Numbered from the stretch's first letter, positions 16,127 through 25,865 are shown. The stretch is DNA of 64,000 nucleotides from Bacteroidales bacterium (GCA_029098505.1 JAQXOE010000011.1:62001-126000), one strand, 5' to 3'. Translations and numbers: made by a program. The notes: generated by a model not told the origin, from the sequence alone.

Positions 16127-17767
16127 TCAATCGATTTCCCTCACGGCATCCTCGAAATCATCCTTGGATGCCCGTGCCTTTTTCTTTGTCTTAGCCCTAT
16201 AGTTGTAGATGGTGTTGGCTGAATAATGGAGCAGCGATGCAATACGGCTGGAGTCTGTTATTCCCAGCTTTATCAACGCGAAAATTCGAAGCTCCGGAGT
16301 GAGTATGTCATCTCCCTTAGGAACAATCTCTGCACCGTCCACGAGCAGGGTGTTGAACTTCTCAACGAAATCCGGATAGAGGTTGATGAAGGTCTGGTCG
16401 AACATCTTGTAGAAATCGAGTATATCATTGTCAATAGGAGGCAATTGCTCGATTTCCTCCACCAAAGACTTCGTATTGCCCTGACGTATGGTTTTCAGAA
16501 CGTGATTCTTATATAGTCGGGTCGTGCTGATATTGTCCGAGAGTATGCCGAGGAAGAGGGTAATATACTCCTGTTTAACCTTGTCGGCTTCCCTGATACG
16601 GGCGTTGAGGCTCACAAGCCTTTCATTGATTGTGGTGAGTTCCCGGTTCCGTTTGTCAATCTCTACATAAGAATCCTGAAGCTGTTTTCTTACCGCATCC
16701 AGTTTCTTCTGCCTCTTGAACAGGAAGATCAATGTGGCCAGGAGCAACAGGGCCAGAATGGAGACAATCAGGAGCAGGTAGGTCCTCGCTAACGCCTGCT
16801 TTGAATGCTTGGCCTGGTAGGCATTTACGATATTAGGGAAGAAAAGTGCAATCTGGTAAGGCCTGAGTTTGCTGTTGTAGTGCAGGGCGTCAGGCATACA
16901 ATAGTTGGCGACATATTCAAAAGCGAGGTCAATATTGTCCTTCGAGAATATGTATTCAACGAGTTCACTCAGGGAACCATAGTCCTTTGTGGCGCACATT
17001 ATGTCCGCAATTGCGGATCTGACCAGCCATTCCTCGAAAAGGTTTTCGTTTTCATTCTCGAAGGTGTGTGCATACCAATATGCAGCTTCTGCATACTCCC
17101 TTGAGTTGATCTTTGAGATTTGAACCATCGAATATGCGTGGTCCCGTGCTTCTTTTACATTGCCCTTTGATATGGCAGCCTCGCGTTTGAGATTATGCCA
17201 TTGCCAACTGTAGGCTTCGCAACTTTCAAGATGAAGTTTCCGGTATCTGTCCAATTGCTCCGACCTTATGTCAGCGAAATCGTTCGGGGCCTCCTGGATG
17301 GTGGTCTCAAGCCAGTATCTGTGTTCAGCATCATAATAGTCGGTCAGCACCTCTTTAGGAAGTTCCCTGTCCCTGTAATTGTCCAGGATATAGTTAGCCT
17401 CAACTGGGTAGCCGGTTTTGATGTACAGCTTCGCCATCTGAAAATCAGCTGTCGCGATTTTGTTGAAGTCCTTCAGTGAAACTGCAAGTTCACGGGCTGA
17501 AACGAGATAGGCAATGGTCGAGTCCTTGCTGTTTGAGCGGTAGTGGTCAGCCAGGCGCATACAGATATTGTACCTCTGGGCCTTGTCCGTCTGTTCAGTG
17601 AGAACATCGCGCAGCACCCTGGCCTTGTCTTCAAAATAGACTTCATAGAGCATCCTGTCACTCAGCGCCTTGTCGAGTCTCTCCAGGCGTCCGTCCTCTT
17701 CATTGTTCCTGTTGCAGGATGTAAGAATCAGGGCCAGGCAGAATAGAAAAGGTAGGTAGTATCTCAT
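16127..17767 (-). CDS. Membrane-spanning regulator, DUF6377-type (TPR sensor plus HTH)
   Basis: This is a 546-residue protein. It starts with a lipoprotein-like signal (LILTSC) or membrane anchor. Residues about 25-320 form helical TPR-like repeats predicted to be periplasmic. A transmembrane helix lies near 330-353 (TYLLLIVSILALLLLATLIF), followed by a coiled coil (about 355-400). The C-terminus has a LuxR-like helix-turn-helix, LKLGITDSS-type and SANTIYNYRAKTKKKARAS. This layout is that of the Bacteroidales DUF6377 regulators found beside PULs. It has its own promoter box at 17789-17796 and is codirectional with the beta-glucan PUL. Regulation of that PUL is inferred from position. Confidence 0.8.
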   Translation of the reverse strand: MRYYLPFLFCLALILTSCNRNNEEDGRLERLDKALSDRMLYEVYFEDKARVLRDVLTEQTDKAQRYNICMRLADHYRSNSKDSTIAYLVSARELAVSLKDFNKIATADFQMAKLYIKTGYPVEANYILDNYRDRELPKEVLTDYYDAEHRYWLETTIQEAPNDFADIRSEQLDRYRKLHLESCEAYSWQWHNLKREAAISKGNVKEARDHAYSMVQISKINSREYAEAAYWYAHTFENENENLFEEWLVRSAIADIMCATKDYGSLSELVEYIFSKDNIDLAFEYVANYCMPDALHYNSKLRPYQIALFFPNIVNAYQAKHSKQALARTYLLLIVSILALLLLATLIFLFKRQKKLDAVRKQLQDSYVEIDKRNRELTTINERLVSLNARIREADKVKQEYITLFLGILSDNISTTRLYKNHVLKTIRQGNTKSLVEEIEQLPPIDNDILDFYKMFDQTFINLYPDFVEKFNTLLVDGAEIVPKGDDILTPELRIFALIKLGITDSSRIASLLHYSANTIYNYRAKTKKKARASKDDFEDAVREID

Positions 17768-17788
17768 ATGCAGTCAGTATTCTATACG

Positions 17789-17796
17789 CAAATATA
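17789..17796 (-). promoter_or_regulatory. -7 promoter box for the DUF6377 regulator
   Basis: The minus strand reads TATATTTG, matching TAnnTTTG, 21 bases before the regulator start codon. It lies between the regulator and the end of the CotH-like gene, so the regulator need not depend on the PUL transcript. Confidence 0.5.
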
Positions 17797-17807
17797 AAAC
17801 AAATCCG

Positions 17808-19094
17808 TTAGAGATTATTAATTTCCTTATTCATCCAAGCCAATCTATCCATATAAAATGACTTCAGGTACTTGATTTCCTCCTTGTAGGAACCGGTGAC
17901 TTTAACGTTTGGCCAGACATAAATGCCAAGTATCTTCCATTTCTCGAAATTTCTGTCAGGAGCCTCACCAAGTTCAGCTGCTGCCTTGTCTATGTATTCA
18001 TCCAGTCCGCTAAGCTCCGGATACAGTTCTTTCCAGCGTTTCTTTACCTTCTCTACGAATGCTCTGTCCTGGAATAGACGATTATACCATCCCTTGCCTA
18101 CTTGTCCGTTCGTATCCCGGTTCTTCACATACCAGCCAGTAGGTCCGTTGTTCCCATCCGGGAAGTAATCTGCATTGCCGAAAGCGAGGTCAAAGTCCCA
18201 TTGATGGTAGAACTCCAGCTTACCACCATCCTTCAGTACGAGGAATGAGCTCTTTCTGACATTCCCGTCAATGTTCTTGGCCAGTTCCTGTACGATGAAA
18301 TTGTCAATCCAGCTGTCCACGTCAATATATGCCTGATAGCCCTTGTCCTTGTCGGCAAAGTCATCGGAGCGGAGTACATCCTCAAAATCCTTGAAATAAT
18401 TCTTCACGAATTCTATCCTCTCGGCTCCCGGTTTGTCAGGATCCTTGAACTGGATTGGAACATCGTAGGACGTCGTGAAATAATTGGCCTCGTCGAAATT
18501 CTGTTCAATTTCCAGGTAATAATCCTTGTCGGTATCGATGTTGACCTTGTTCTTGCCGGTTTCTTTGTGCTCGAAGAAGTCATAGACACCCTGATAGATT
18601 CCGTTCAGATACAGCTCACAAGGGACGTGGCGCGGTGTCCAGGAGAAACCCATAATGCGGGATATCTCCATTCCCAGACTGTTTCGGAGCAATGATTTGT
18701 CGGCGTAGTTGGCCAGTAGGGCCCAGTCTTTTTCCGAAGGCATTCCCAGGACTTCGCTCTTCGAGTCGAATTTGAGCCTCAACGGTTTCTTCGGCATCCC
18801 CCAGGTCGAATTGCCCCTGCCCTTTACTTGCAATGAGCCTCTGAGGTCATCCACATCAGAATAATGCTTGTCAGGATCAAGGATGACGTATGTTCCTTGG
18901 CAATAGGAATTCAGGGCGAGAGTCCCATAATAGCTGATTCTGACCACCGGCAATGTGAAGCCCTTGTCTTCGGGTTCTGTCGGTTCTACCGGTTGAACCG
19001 GCTCTACAGGGTCAGGTTCAATAGGAAGGTTTCTGTTCTTGTCACAAGCTACAAGAACAGAAACCAATGACATTAACACAAACAATTTTTTCAC
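17808..19094 (-). CDS. CotH-kinase-like lipoprotein
   Basis: This is a 428-residue lipoprotein (signal ending VLVAC) with a Pro/Glu-rich linker of PVEP repeats at about 28-45. The rest is a CotH-type protein-kinase-like domain. Typical elements are the early KGRGNSTWGMPKKPLRLKF motif, LLANYADKSLLRNSLGMEIS, and the metal-binding HQWDFDLAFGN. Spore-coat CotH proteins of Bacillus are atypical kinases, but in Bacteroidota CotH domains are common on surface lipoproteins beside glycan-degradation genes and their substrate is not known. It follows the PUL GH3 gene by 23 bases and is probably the last gene of that operon. Confidence 0.87.
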   Translation of the reverse strand: MKKLFVLMSLVSVLVACDKNRNLPIEPDPVEPVQPVEPTEPEDKGFTLPVVRISYYGTLALNSYCQGTYVILDPDKHYSDVDDLRGSLQVKGRGNSTWGMPKKPLRLKFDSKSEVLGMPSEKDWALLANYADKSLLRNSLGMEISRIMGFSWTPRHVPCELYLNGIYQGVYDFFEHKETGKNKVNIDTDKDYYLEIEQNFDEANYFTTSYDVPIQFKDPDKPGAERIEFVKNYFKDFEDVLRSDDFADKDKGYQAYIDVDSWIDNFIVQELAKNIDGNVRKSSFLVLKDGGKLEFYHQWDFDLAFGNADYFPDGNNGPTGWYVKNRDTNGQVGKGWYNRLFQDRAFVEKVKKRWKELYPELSGLDEYIDKAAAELGEAPDRNFEKWKILGIYVWPNVKVTGSYKEEIKYLKSFYMDRLAWMNKEINNL

Positions 19095-19117
19095 CTAATA
19101 CTTATCTTTAATGTCTG

Positions 19118-21319
19118 TTAAATTACTTTGAATGGAATGGCTTCGCCGTCAGCTGAATTGCCGGCAACCCAAAGTTTGAAGTTGCCAGCTTCAACTTTGA
19201 AGATGTTGTCAAGGCCGTAAAATGCCAGTTCTTTTATCGGAAGCTCGAAGCAAATATGCTTGCTCTCACCTGCCTTGAGACTGACTCTCTCGAATCTCTT
19301 GAGTTCCTTCACAGGGCGGACAATTGAACCTACAAGGTCTTGAATGAAGAGCATTGCGACTTCGTCTGCATCATAGTCTCCGCTATTCGTGAGCTCAAAC
19401 TCGACCTTGAGTACATCATCGCTGTGCAATTCATTCGATGACAGGGTGATATTGGAGTACTTGAAGCTTGTGTACGAGAGTCCGTATCCAAAAGGCAGTA
19501 GTTCACCGTATCCGGCATCGAGATAGTAGCTCGTACATCCGTTGGATACCTGACCGGCCTTCAAAGGCAGGTCCCCGATCAAGGTTTCATTGCCCTGGTT
19601 CGGGCGGCCTGTATTGCTATGGTTGTAATAGAATGGATATTGCCCGCTGCTGTGAACAAAGCTCACCGGAAGTTTGCCAGATGGTACGGCTCTTCCGCTG
19701 ATCAGCTCAGCGAGGGCCTCTCCTCCCATAGTCCCGGGATGAAAGCTGTAAATCATCGCGTCGCTGTCCTCGAGCTCCTGCTCTATTTCGAGGGGCCTTC
19801 CTGCCATTACCACGGTGACAAGAGGTTTTCCGAGCTTTGACAATGCGTCAATAAACTCTCTCTGAGCACCTTGCAGCTTCACATCAGCGAGAGAATGGGC
19901 TTCTCCCGAGAGTATTGCCTCCTCTCCTGCGAGCATTATTATCGCATCGGAGCGCAGCGCCTTTGCCTTCAGGGCTGCGAAATTGCCCATATCATAGTCG
20001 CGGCTGTATTCGAGCACAGGCTCGTAAATGACATTGAACAGCTTGCTCAAGCCCATCAAGGCAGTGATGCTGTGGCTTTCCTGTCCGTCCGGTGCCCAAG
20101 TCCCCAATTGGTCGTGACTGGCGTCAGCCATCGGCCCGCATACGAGTACTGTGCTGCCTTCCTTGAGCGGAAGCACTCCTTCGTTTTTCAGGAGCACCGC
20201 AGATTCGAGAGCCGCTTTCTTTGCAGCAGCCAGGTGCTCTTCGCAATAGTCGCTTGCCCCGGCATTGCTCTCATCGATATAGGGCTGCTCGAAAAGCCCG
20301 AGCTCGAACTTGAGTTTCAATATTCTCCTGACGGCATCGTCAATCTGTTTTTCCTGCAGCTTTCCCTCCTTGACCAGGGCAGAGACATTGCCAATGAAAG
20401 AATAGGACATCATATCCATATCCACTCCGGCATTGACGCTCAATTCTGCCGCATCTTTCAAATCAGCGGCCACTCCGTGAGCAATAAGCTCTCCGGCAGA
20501 GTTCCAATCGGTGACTATCATACCATCCCAGCCCCATTCTCCGCGAAGAACCTCATCAAGGAGCCAGCGATTGGCTGTTGAAGGCACTCCATTGACGTCA
20601 TTGAAAGAAGTCATAAATGTGGCGGCTCCTTCATCAGCGCAAGCCTGGAATGGAGGCAGATAGCTGTTGCGCAGCACTCTTTCCGGGATATTGGCGGTAT
20701 TGTAATCCCTTCCTCCTTCCGATGCTCCATAGCCGGCAAAATGCTTCGCACAGGCTGCCATCGATGTCGGAGACGAAAGCTCATTGCCCTGATATCCCCT
20801 GACCATTGCAGCCCCGAGGACACTCGCCAGATAGCTGTCTTCGCCAAAACTTTCGGCAATTCTGCCCCAACGTGCATCCCTGGCAATGTCGACCATAGGC
20901 GAGAAAGTCCAACGTACTCCGTGCGATGTCGCTTCCTTTGCGGCAATGCGCGCGCCCTCCTCCACCAGAGCCGCATCGAAAGTCGCAGCCTGCCCCAAAG
21001 GGATAGGAAATACGGTGTGGAAGCCGTGTATGACATCGCGTGCCATCAGCAGGGGTATGCCCAAACGGCTTTCCTCAACGGCTGCACGCTGCAATTCGTT
21101 GATTCTGGCAGCATCGACACAGTTGAGGACTGAGCCTGCCTTTCCGGCAGCAATGATTTCACTGTTCACGCTGCCGTAGTCAAGCTGGTTCATCTGTCCA
21201 ATTTTCTCATCCAGAGTCATTTGCGAGAGTAGCGCATCGACTCTCCTGTCCACTTCACTGCGTTCGGAGCAGGAAATGGAAAGAATGATAAGGGACAATA
21301 CTATCGGTCTGAATTTCAT
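19118..21319 (-). CDS. Beta-glucosidase, GH3 family lipoprotein (PUL enzyme)
   Basis: This is a 733-residue lipoprotein (signal ending LSISC). The N-terminal barrel contains MARDVIHGFHTVFPIPLGQ and KHFAGYGASEGGRDYN. The nucleophile is predicted at Asp271 in MIVTDWNSAG. The alpha/beta domain and the fibronectin III end (GLSYTSFKYSNITL) are both present, so it is full-length, unlike the GH3 at 13047. It lies 8 bases after the GH16 gene. Its likely job is to trim the oligosaccharides released by GH16 to glucose from the non-reducing end. Confidence 0.94.
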   Translation of the reverse strand: MKFRPIVLSLIILSISCSERSEVDRRVDALLSQMTLDEKIGQMNQLDYGSVNSEIIAAGKAGSVLNCVDAARINELQRAAVEESRLGIPLLMARDVIHGFHTVFPIPLGQAATFDAALVEEGARIAAKEATSHGVRWTFSPMVDIARDARWGRIAESFGEDSYLASVLGAAMVRGYQGNELSSPTSMAACAKHFAGYGASEGGRDYNTANIPERVLRNSYLPPFQACADEGAATFMTSFNDVNGVPSTANRWLLDEVLRGEWGWDGMIVTDWNSAGELIAHGVAADLKDAAELSVNAGVDMDMMSYSFIGNVSALVKEGKLQEKQIDDAVRRILKLKFELGLFEQPYIDESNAGASDYCEEHLAAAKKAALESAVLLKNEGVLPLKEGSTVLVCGPMADASHDQLGTWAPDGQESHSITALMGLSKLFNVIYEPVLEYSRDYDMGNFAALKAKALRSDAIIMLAGEEAILSGEAHSLADVKLQGAQREFIDALSKLGKPLVTVVMAGRPLEIEQELEDSDAMIYSFHPGTMGGEALAELISGRAVPSGKLPVSFVHSSGQYPFYYNHSNTGRPNQGNETLIGDLPLKAGQVSNGCTSYYLDAGYGELLPFGYGLSYTSFKYSNITLSSNELHSDDVLKVEFELTNSGDYDADEVAMLFIQDLVGSIVRPVKELKRFERVSLKAGESKHICFELPIKELAFYGLDNIFKVEAGNFKLWVAGNSADGEAIPFKVI

Positions 21320-21327
21320 TCTGTTTT

Positions 21328-22431
21328 CTAAAGTTTCTGGAAGACTCTTACATAGTCTACTTCCATAGTTGTCGGAAGGGCTGAAGGATCAACTCCATTC
21401 ATACCTCCCCAACTGCCTCCCCAAGCGAGGTTAAGGGTGATATAGAATGTTTTGTTGAACGGCCAGGTATCATTGTTGGACTTGCCGTCATTCTTGAATT
21501 CGAAGAATTGCTTCCCGTCAGTATAGAACTTAATGCTTTCCGCAGTCCACTCACAGGCATAGACGTGGAATTCGTCTTCTGCTCCGGTAGTGTATATCTC
21601 CTTGGTCTTCTGCGTTTTCATTACGTGGTTATAGGACTTGGTATGGATTGATGAAGATGTATAGTTCGGCCTTACACCCACTTCTTCCATAATGTCGATT
21701 TCACCGCAGGAAGGCCAGCCAAGACTTTGGTCATCCGGCATCATCCAGAATGCAGGCCAGGTTCCCTTGCCCTTAGGAAGTTTTATCCTTGCCTCCATAT
21801 AACCGTATTTCCACGATTTGGTAGAGTTCATTCTCGCTGAGATGACTTCGTCGTTATGCTGCATCGCTGTGATATGGAGGACGCCGTCAATGACTTGCGC
21901 AGTTTTCTTGCCGTCCTTTTCTCCACCCGCTACATAACGCTGCAGTTCATTGTTTACGCGTCCCGGGGCCCAGTTCTCGAAACGCCAGTTTCCACTGTCT
22001 TTAGGCTCTTCGTCGAATTCATCGTGCCAAACAAGGGTGTAACCCTCAGGAGTATTGATGTTCGGGTCATTCTCCGGTTTTGATGCAGCTTCCTGGTTTA
22101 TCTCCACTTTGGTCCTTGCACTTCCGTGCATAAATGTAATGCTGGTGCTGACAGGCTCATAGCTGCTGTTCTTCTTCATCGAGACCTCGATGCCATAATC
22201 CCCTTTCGAACCCGAATTGGGTGATACAGAGCAGATTTCCTTGTTCTCTATTGCAATTCCCCAGTCCCCGTCAGCCTTCACAGTCAGCACTTCGCTTCCG
22301 CCTTCGGCCGGGAAGAGGAGAACTGCTGGCGCGACATCCAGACTAATACCAGGTTCAATTGGGGGCAATTTGCCCCCGCATGAACTTGCAAAAAAGGTCA
22401 AGAGAATGCTTAATGACAATAATCTCTTCAT
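21328..22431 (-). CDS. GH16 endo-beta-1,3-glucanase (laminarinase) lipoprotein with BACON-like domain
   Basis: This 367-residue lipoprotein (signal ending ASSC) has a BACON-type beta-sandwich at about 30-115 (PAEGGSEVLTVKADGDWGI pattern) that spaces the enzyme from the membrane. The GH16 domain (about 130-367) carries the catalytic signature GEIDIMEE, with the two Glu as nucleophile and acid/base and the Asp between them. WPAFWMMPDD, NELQRYV and the closing MEVDYVRVFQ are typical of GH16 laminarinases (subfamily 3). It would cut beta-1,3- or mixed beta-1,3/1,4-glucan at the surface. It sits between the surface glycan-binding protein and GH3 genes in the PUL operon. Confidence 0.95.
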   Translation of the reverse strand: MKRLLSLSILLTFFASSCGGKLPPIEPGISLDVAPAVLLFPAEGGSEVLTVKADGDWGIAIENKEICSVSPNSGSKGDYGIEVSMKKNSSYEPVSTSITFMHGSARTKVEINQEAASKPENDPNINTPEGYTLVWHDEFDEEPKDSGNWRFENWAPGRVNNELQRYVAGGEKDGKKTAQVIDGVLHITAMQHNDEVISARMNSTKSWKYGYMEARIKLPKGKGTWPAFWMMPDDQSLGWPSCGEIDIMEEVGVRPNYTSSSIHTKSYNHVMKTQKTKEIYTTGAEDEFHVYACEWTAESIKFYTDGKQFFEFKNDGKSNNDTWPFNKTFYITLNLAWGGSWGGMNGVDPSALPTTMEVDYVRVFQKL

Positions 22432-22440
22432 ACAGTCAGC

Positions 22441-24333
22441 TTAGTTGCTCTTCTGGAAACAGATGTCGCTCACATTGACAGTAGAACCCACAGGGCTGCG
22501 GCCAAAGTCAAAGATAAGTATTAGATTAGTTCCTGTTGGAGCATTGACAACGAGTTTCTCGAGCTTCAGGGTATTCGCCGTGTATTCGCCGAGTGTAACG
22601 TTGTTGTTGTAATACAACTCGTTTTCAGTCTTGTCGTCTCCTGGATAAGCTGCAAGCTTGACTGTGACGGTCATATCGGCATCAGCCTCAATCGTGCAGC
22701 AGAAATCATAACTCTGGCCTGCCTCGATGACGATGTCTGAAATGAGCTTGTTCTGTGCCTGCCACTCATTGCCACCGACTCCTTCTGGAATCACAGCAGT
22801 GAAACCGTTGTTCTCAGTCAGTTCTGCCTGTGGAGCAATATTGCCTGACCAGTCAGCCGGGCTGTACCAGTATTCCGGATTGATGCTTGCGCTTCTCCAG
22901 AGATTGCCCTCGCCGTCAATGTCGTAATTGCTTTCCTTCACTTTGAAGATGTACTGCCAGCTGATACCATCGCCTACAGATACGAGTACGAGGGTGGTTT
23001 CAGTAATGGACTTGACGTGGAATACAGGGTTGGTGTAGCTTCCATCGTTAGGAACGTATCCGATTACGACACCCTCCGGAAGGGTAATGGTCTCGCCGTC
23101 AAATACATAAGTGCTTTCCTGTTTTGGCCATTCTGCCATGTAGTCCTCACCCTGAGGGCCTCCCGGTACGAGAGTTACGTCCTTGTTGGCATAAATCATT
23201 CCGTCCGCACCCGAATCGAATACATATTTTCCGTCAGGATAGAAAGTGAGGACGTTGTCATACATACCGAAGCCTGCCTTCTCGTCAGGACCTGCTGCCC
23301 ACCAGCCTGCAGGATCGTCAAATGACGGACCGCAAGCGAGGTGTCCCTTTGTCTGGGAATCCATAACCCAGGACTTGCCTGAAGTTCCTGCAAGGAATTC
23401 CTCTACGCTAGGACCGCTTGAATTAGGCACGAAACTGTAAAGCCAAGCGATGGAACCGCCTCCATTGGCTGTAGCAGAATAGTTGACAAGCTTGAGATTC
23501 TTCTTGATGTCTGCTGGCTTGGTATTGACGAAGAGGTAGCGTGCGTTGTCACCTACAGCGTCATTGTTAGGAACGTAGGAAAGGTTCTTACCTTCAGGAA
23601 GTACGAGGTATATTTCCTCGATGCCTGCATCGTTCCAGTTGTTCTCGATAGTGTAGTCGCAGGTGAACTCCTCGATAGGAATCTCGTAGTCCTCATCGTG
23701 TATGCTACCACCCAGAACACTTACATCCTTATTGGCATAGACGGTTCCGCCTTCGCCCGGATTGAAAGTGAATTTACCATCAGTTGTGAAAGTCATCACG
23801 TCGTCATACAGACCTACACCATCCTTGCCGTTGGCACCGCAGGACCACCATCCGGTAGGATTGTCTGCAGTCTCGCCGCAACCGAAGTGACCGTTGTTCA
23901 TCTTGTCCCATACCCACTCGTTTGCCATAGCCTTCATATAAGGGGTAGGATCGAACGGGTCGCGATAGGTGTTCTCAAGGGTGAAAGTCACTTTCTGTGA
24001 GCCCTGTGAAAGACCGTTTGCATTGTATGCGCGGAGTTCCACGGTATGTTCGCCGGCATCACGGATACGCAGTTGCACACCGTTCTGTACATAAGCGTAT
24101 TTCTTTGATACCTTGCCGTCTATCTTCTCATCTCCGAAAATCCATACGGGAACAACCCCCTGGTCGAGAATGGAGAATGTGACGACATTTGTAGACTGGT
24201 CCACCTGAATGTCAGCTTTGAGTTCGCTGGCAACAGGAAGTTTGCTCTGGTCGGGGCTGAGTATTTCAGCCTGGCAGGCTGCAAGCAGCGATGCTCCGAG
24301 CAGAATAAGGCCGTATTTGAATATCTTGTTCAT
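22441..24333 (-). CDS. Surface glycan-binding protein of the PUL (SGBP, internal duplication)
   Basis: This 630-residue lipoprotein (signal ending LLAAC, Cys20) has an Ig/PKD-like domain at about 38-120, then two homologous modules at about 139-303 and 320-475. The modules share W-x-C-G, GWW, G(V/F)G(L/M)YD, LTF-x-DGK, and YANKDV motifs, so they arose by internal duplication. A C-terminal module (about 480-628) resembles a carbohydrate-binding beta-sandwich (ending LILIFDFGRSPVGSTVNVSD). Position directly after SusD, with no enzyme motif, marks it as a surface glycan-binding protein. The two copies would give multivalent binding of beta-glucan. Confidence 0.85.
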   Translation of the reverse strand: MNKIFKYGLILLGASLLAACQAEILSPDQSKLPVASELKADIQVDQSTNVVTFSILDQGVVPVWIFGDEKIDGKVSKKYAYVQNGVQLRIRDAGEHTVELRAYNANGLSQGSQKVTFTLENTYRDPFDPTPYMKAMANEWVWDKMNNGHFGCGETADNPTGWWSCGANGKDGVGLYDDVMTFTTDGKFTFNPGEGGTVYANKDVSVLGGSIHDEDYEIPIEEFTCDYTIENNWNDAGIEEIYLVLPEGKNLSYVPNNDAVGDNARYLFVNTKPADIKKNLKLVNYSATANGGGSIAWLYSFVPNSSGPSVEEFLAGTSGKSWVMDSQTKGHLACGPSFDDPAGWWAAGPDEKAGFGMYDNVLTFYPDGKYVFDSGADGMIYANKDVTLVPGGPQGEDYMAEWPKQESTYVFDGETITLPEGVVIGYVPNDGSYTNPVFHVKSITETTLVLVSVGDGISWQYIFKVKESNYDIDGEGNLWRSASINPEYWYSPADWSGNIAPQAELTENNGFTAVIPEGVGGNEWQAQNKLISDIVIEAGQSYDFCCTIEADADMTVTVKLAAYPGDDKTENELYYNNNVTLGEYTANTLKLEKLVVNAPTGTNLILIFDFGRSPVGSTVNVSDICFQKSN

Positions 24334-24344
24334 ACTTGATTCTA

Positions 24345-25853
24345 TTAATAGTCGTTCTGTACGAGGTTAGGATCCTTATCCCTTTCTGACTGAGGAATAG
24401 GCCAATATTTCTTTGACTCCGTCCAGTCAACCTGACGGTAGAGGTGGTTGGAAGCCTTGAGGACTGTTGAAGCCATTCCGGTGCGGACAAGGTCCCAATA
24501 GCGCTTGCCTTCACCTACGAATTCCTTGTGACGCTCCTCAATGATATCCTCGAGACTTGTGCCCTTGTCGGAGCAATGAGCTCTGTTTCGTACCTCTGCT
24601 AGGTATGAGCTGTCGTCCTGACCGAGTGCGAGTGAGAGTTCGGCTGCATTGAGCAGGGTCTCTGCGTAACGGTAAACACGGATGTTGTTTCCGTAGTTGA
24701 GAGTATTCGATGCGAGATAGCCGTGATTGCCATTTGTGCGGGCAATGTACTTGAGAAGGTAGTAGCCTGTGCACTGCCAACGGTCCTGGGCGTGGTCGTA
24801 GCTGAGACCCTTTTCAGCACAGAAAGCATCGATATTGAGGATACCTCCGTCACGGCGGATATCGCCTTCCTCATACATTTCATATGCACTCTTCGCCACT
24901 GGAGAGAAGCCCCAACCGTCATCGAAGTAGCCTGGAACGCCTCCAGGAATGCCGATGAGAGTAGGATATACGCTACCGCCGGCTGCAATAGGAGCGCCCC
25001 AGTCACGTACTGCACCTTCTGAAGTGTAATTGATTTCCCAAATAGACTCTGAAGACCACTCTCCTGTTTCAGCCCAGATAGATGCGTAGTCGCTAACGAG
25101 TGCATACTGGCCTGAACTGATGATTTCTTTCATATACTCCAGGGCCTTTGGATAGCGGGTCTTGTCGTTCTGGTACATAACAACCTCAGCATAAAGCATA
25201 TAAGCCATAGCCTTGGTGATTCTGCCTTCGCTTCCGCCGCTGGCCTTCATTGGAAGAACGTTGTATTTGAGAGCTTCCTCGATTCTTTCTACGATTTTCT
25301 CGTACACCTCGTCGTGTCCAAGCTGGGTGGCGAAGTAAGGAGCGGTAAGGTTCTCATCGTAGTATGGGATATTGCCCCAGAACTTCCAGAGGATGTTGTA
25401 GTAGTAAGCCAGGAGGACGTCGGTCTCAGCCTTGTAGAGGCTCTTGGTCTGATCGCTCATACCTGGAATGCCGTCCACGTATTCAAGAACGTGATAGCAA
25501 CGGTTGATGCCAGAATAAGCGATGGTCCAGATCTGGTTGCAGACCTCGGTAGCCGTAGCTGTGTAGTAGTGGGTCTTCACGAGTACAGGCTGGTCGCCCT
25601 CGTTTGAGCCACCGCAGTAGATATCGTCAGCCATGATGTCAGCCACCATAGGAAGCGAATTGTACTGGTAGAAATAATCGAACCACTCAAGTGGGTCATA
25701 TGCTGCTACAAGACCCTGATACATGCGGTCCTCGTTGATGAAGAACTCGTCCAGCGGCTCCGAAGAGTTGTGGACGGCCGTAATGAAGTCCTTGCCGCAT
25801 GAGCTAAGGCAGAGGACAATTGCAGCGCTGAGTATATATAATGACTTTTTCAT
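24345..25853 (-). CDS. SusD-like outer-membrane glycan-binding lipoprotein
   Basis: This is a 502-residue RagB/SusD family protein (lipobox LCLSSC). Helical TPR-like stretches alternate with the binding face. The family C-terminal motifs are present: ETLLNAAEL, DIIEERHKEFVGEGKRYWDLVR and YWPIPQSERDKDPNLVQN. It lies 12 bases after the susC gene, so the two form the usual SusCD import complex that binds oligosaccharides and closes as a lid over the SusC barrel. Confidence 0.97.
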   Translation of the reverse strand: MKKSLYILSAAIVLCLSSCGKDFITAVHNSSEPLDEFFINEDRMYQGLVAAYDPLEWFDYFYQYNSLPMVADIMADDIYCGGSNEGDQPVLVKTHYYTATATEVCNQIWTIAYSGINRCYHVLEYVDGIPGMSDQTKSLYKAETDVLLAYYYNILWKFWGNIPYYDENLTAPYFATQLGHDEVYEKIVERIEEALKYNVLPMKASGGSEGRITKAMAYMLYAEVVMYQNDKTRYPKALEYMKEIISSGQYALVSDYASIWAETGEWSSESIWEINYTSEGAVRDWGAPIAAGGSVYPTLIGIPGGVPGYFDDGWGFSPVAKSAYEMYEEGDIRRDGGILNIDAFCAEKGLSYDHAQDRWQCTGYYLLKYIARTNGNHGYLASNTLNYGNNIRVYRYAETLLNAAELSLALGQDDSSYLAEVRNRAHCSDKGTSLEDIIEERHKEFVGEGKRYWDLVRTGMASTVLKASNHLYRQVDWTESKKYWPIPQSERDKDPNLVQNDY

Positions 25854-25865
25854 TCTGACCTTATG

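Noticed and set aside
19871..20581. Plus-strand frame of 236 codons
   Set aside because: Antisense to the PUL GH3 gene; no family resemblance.
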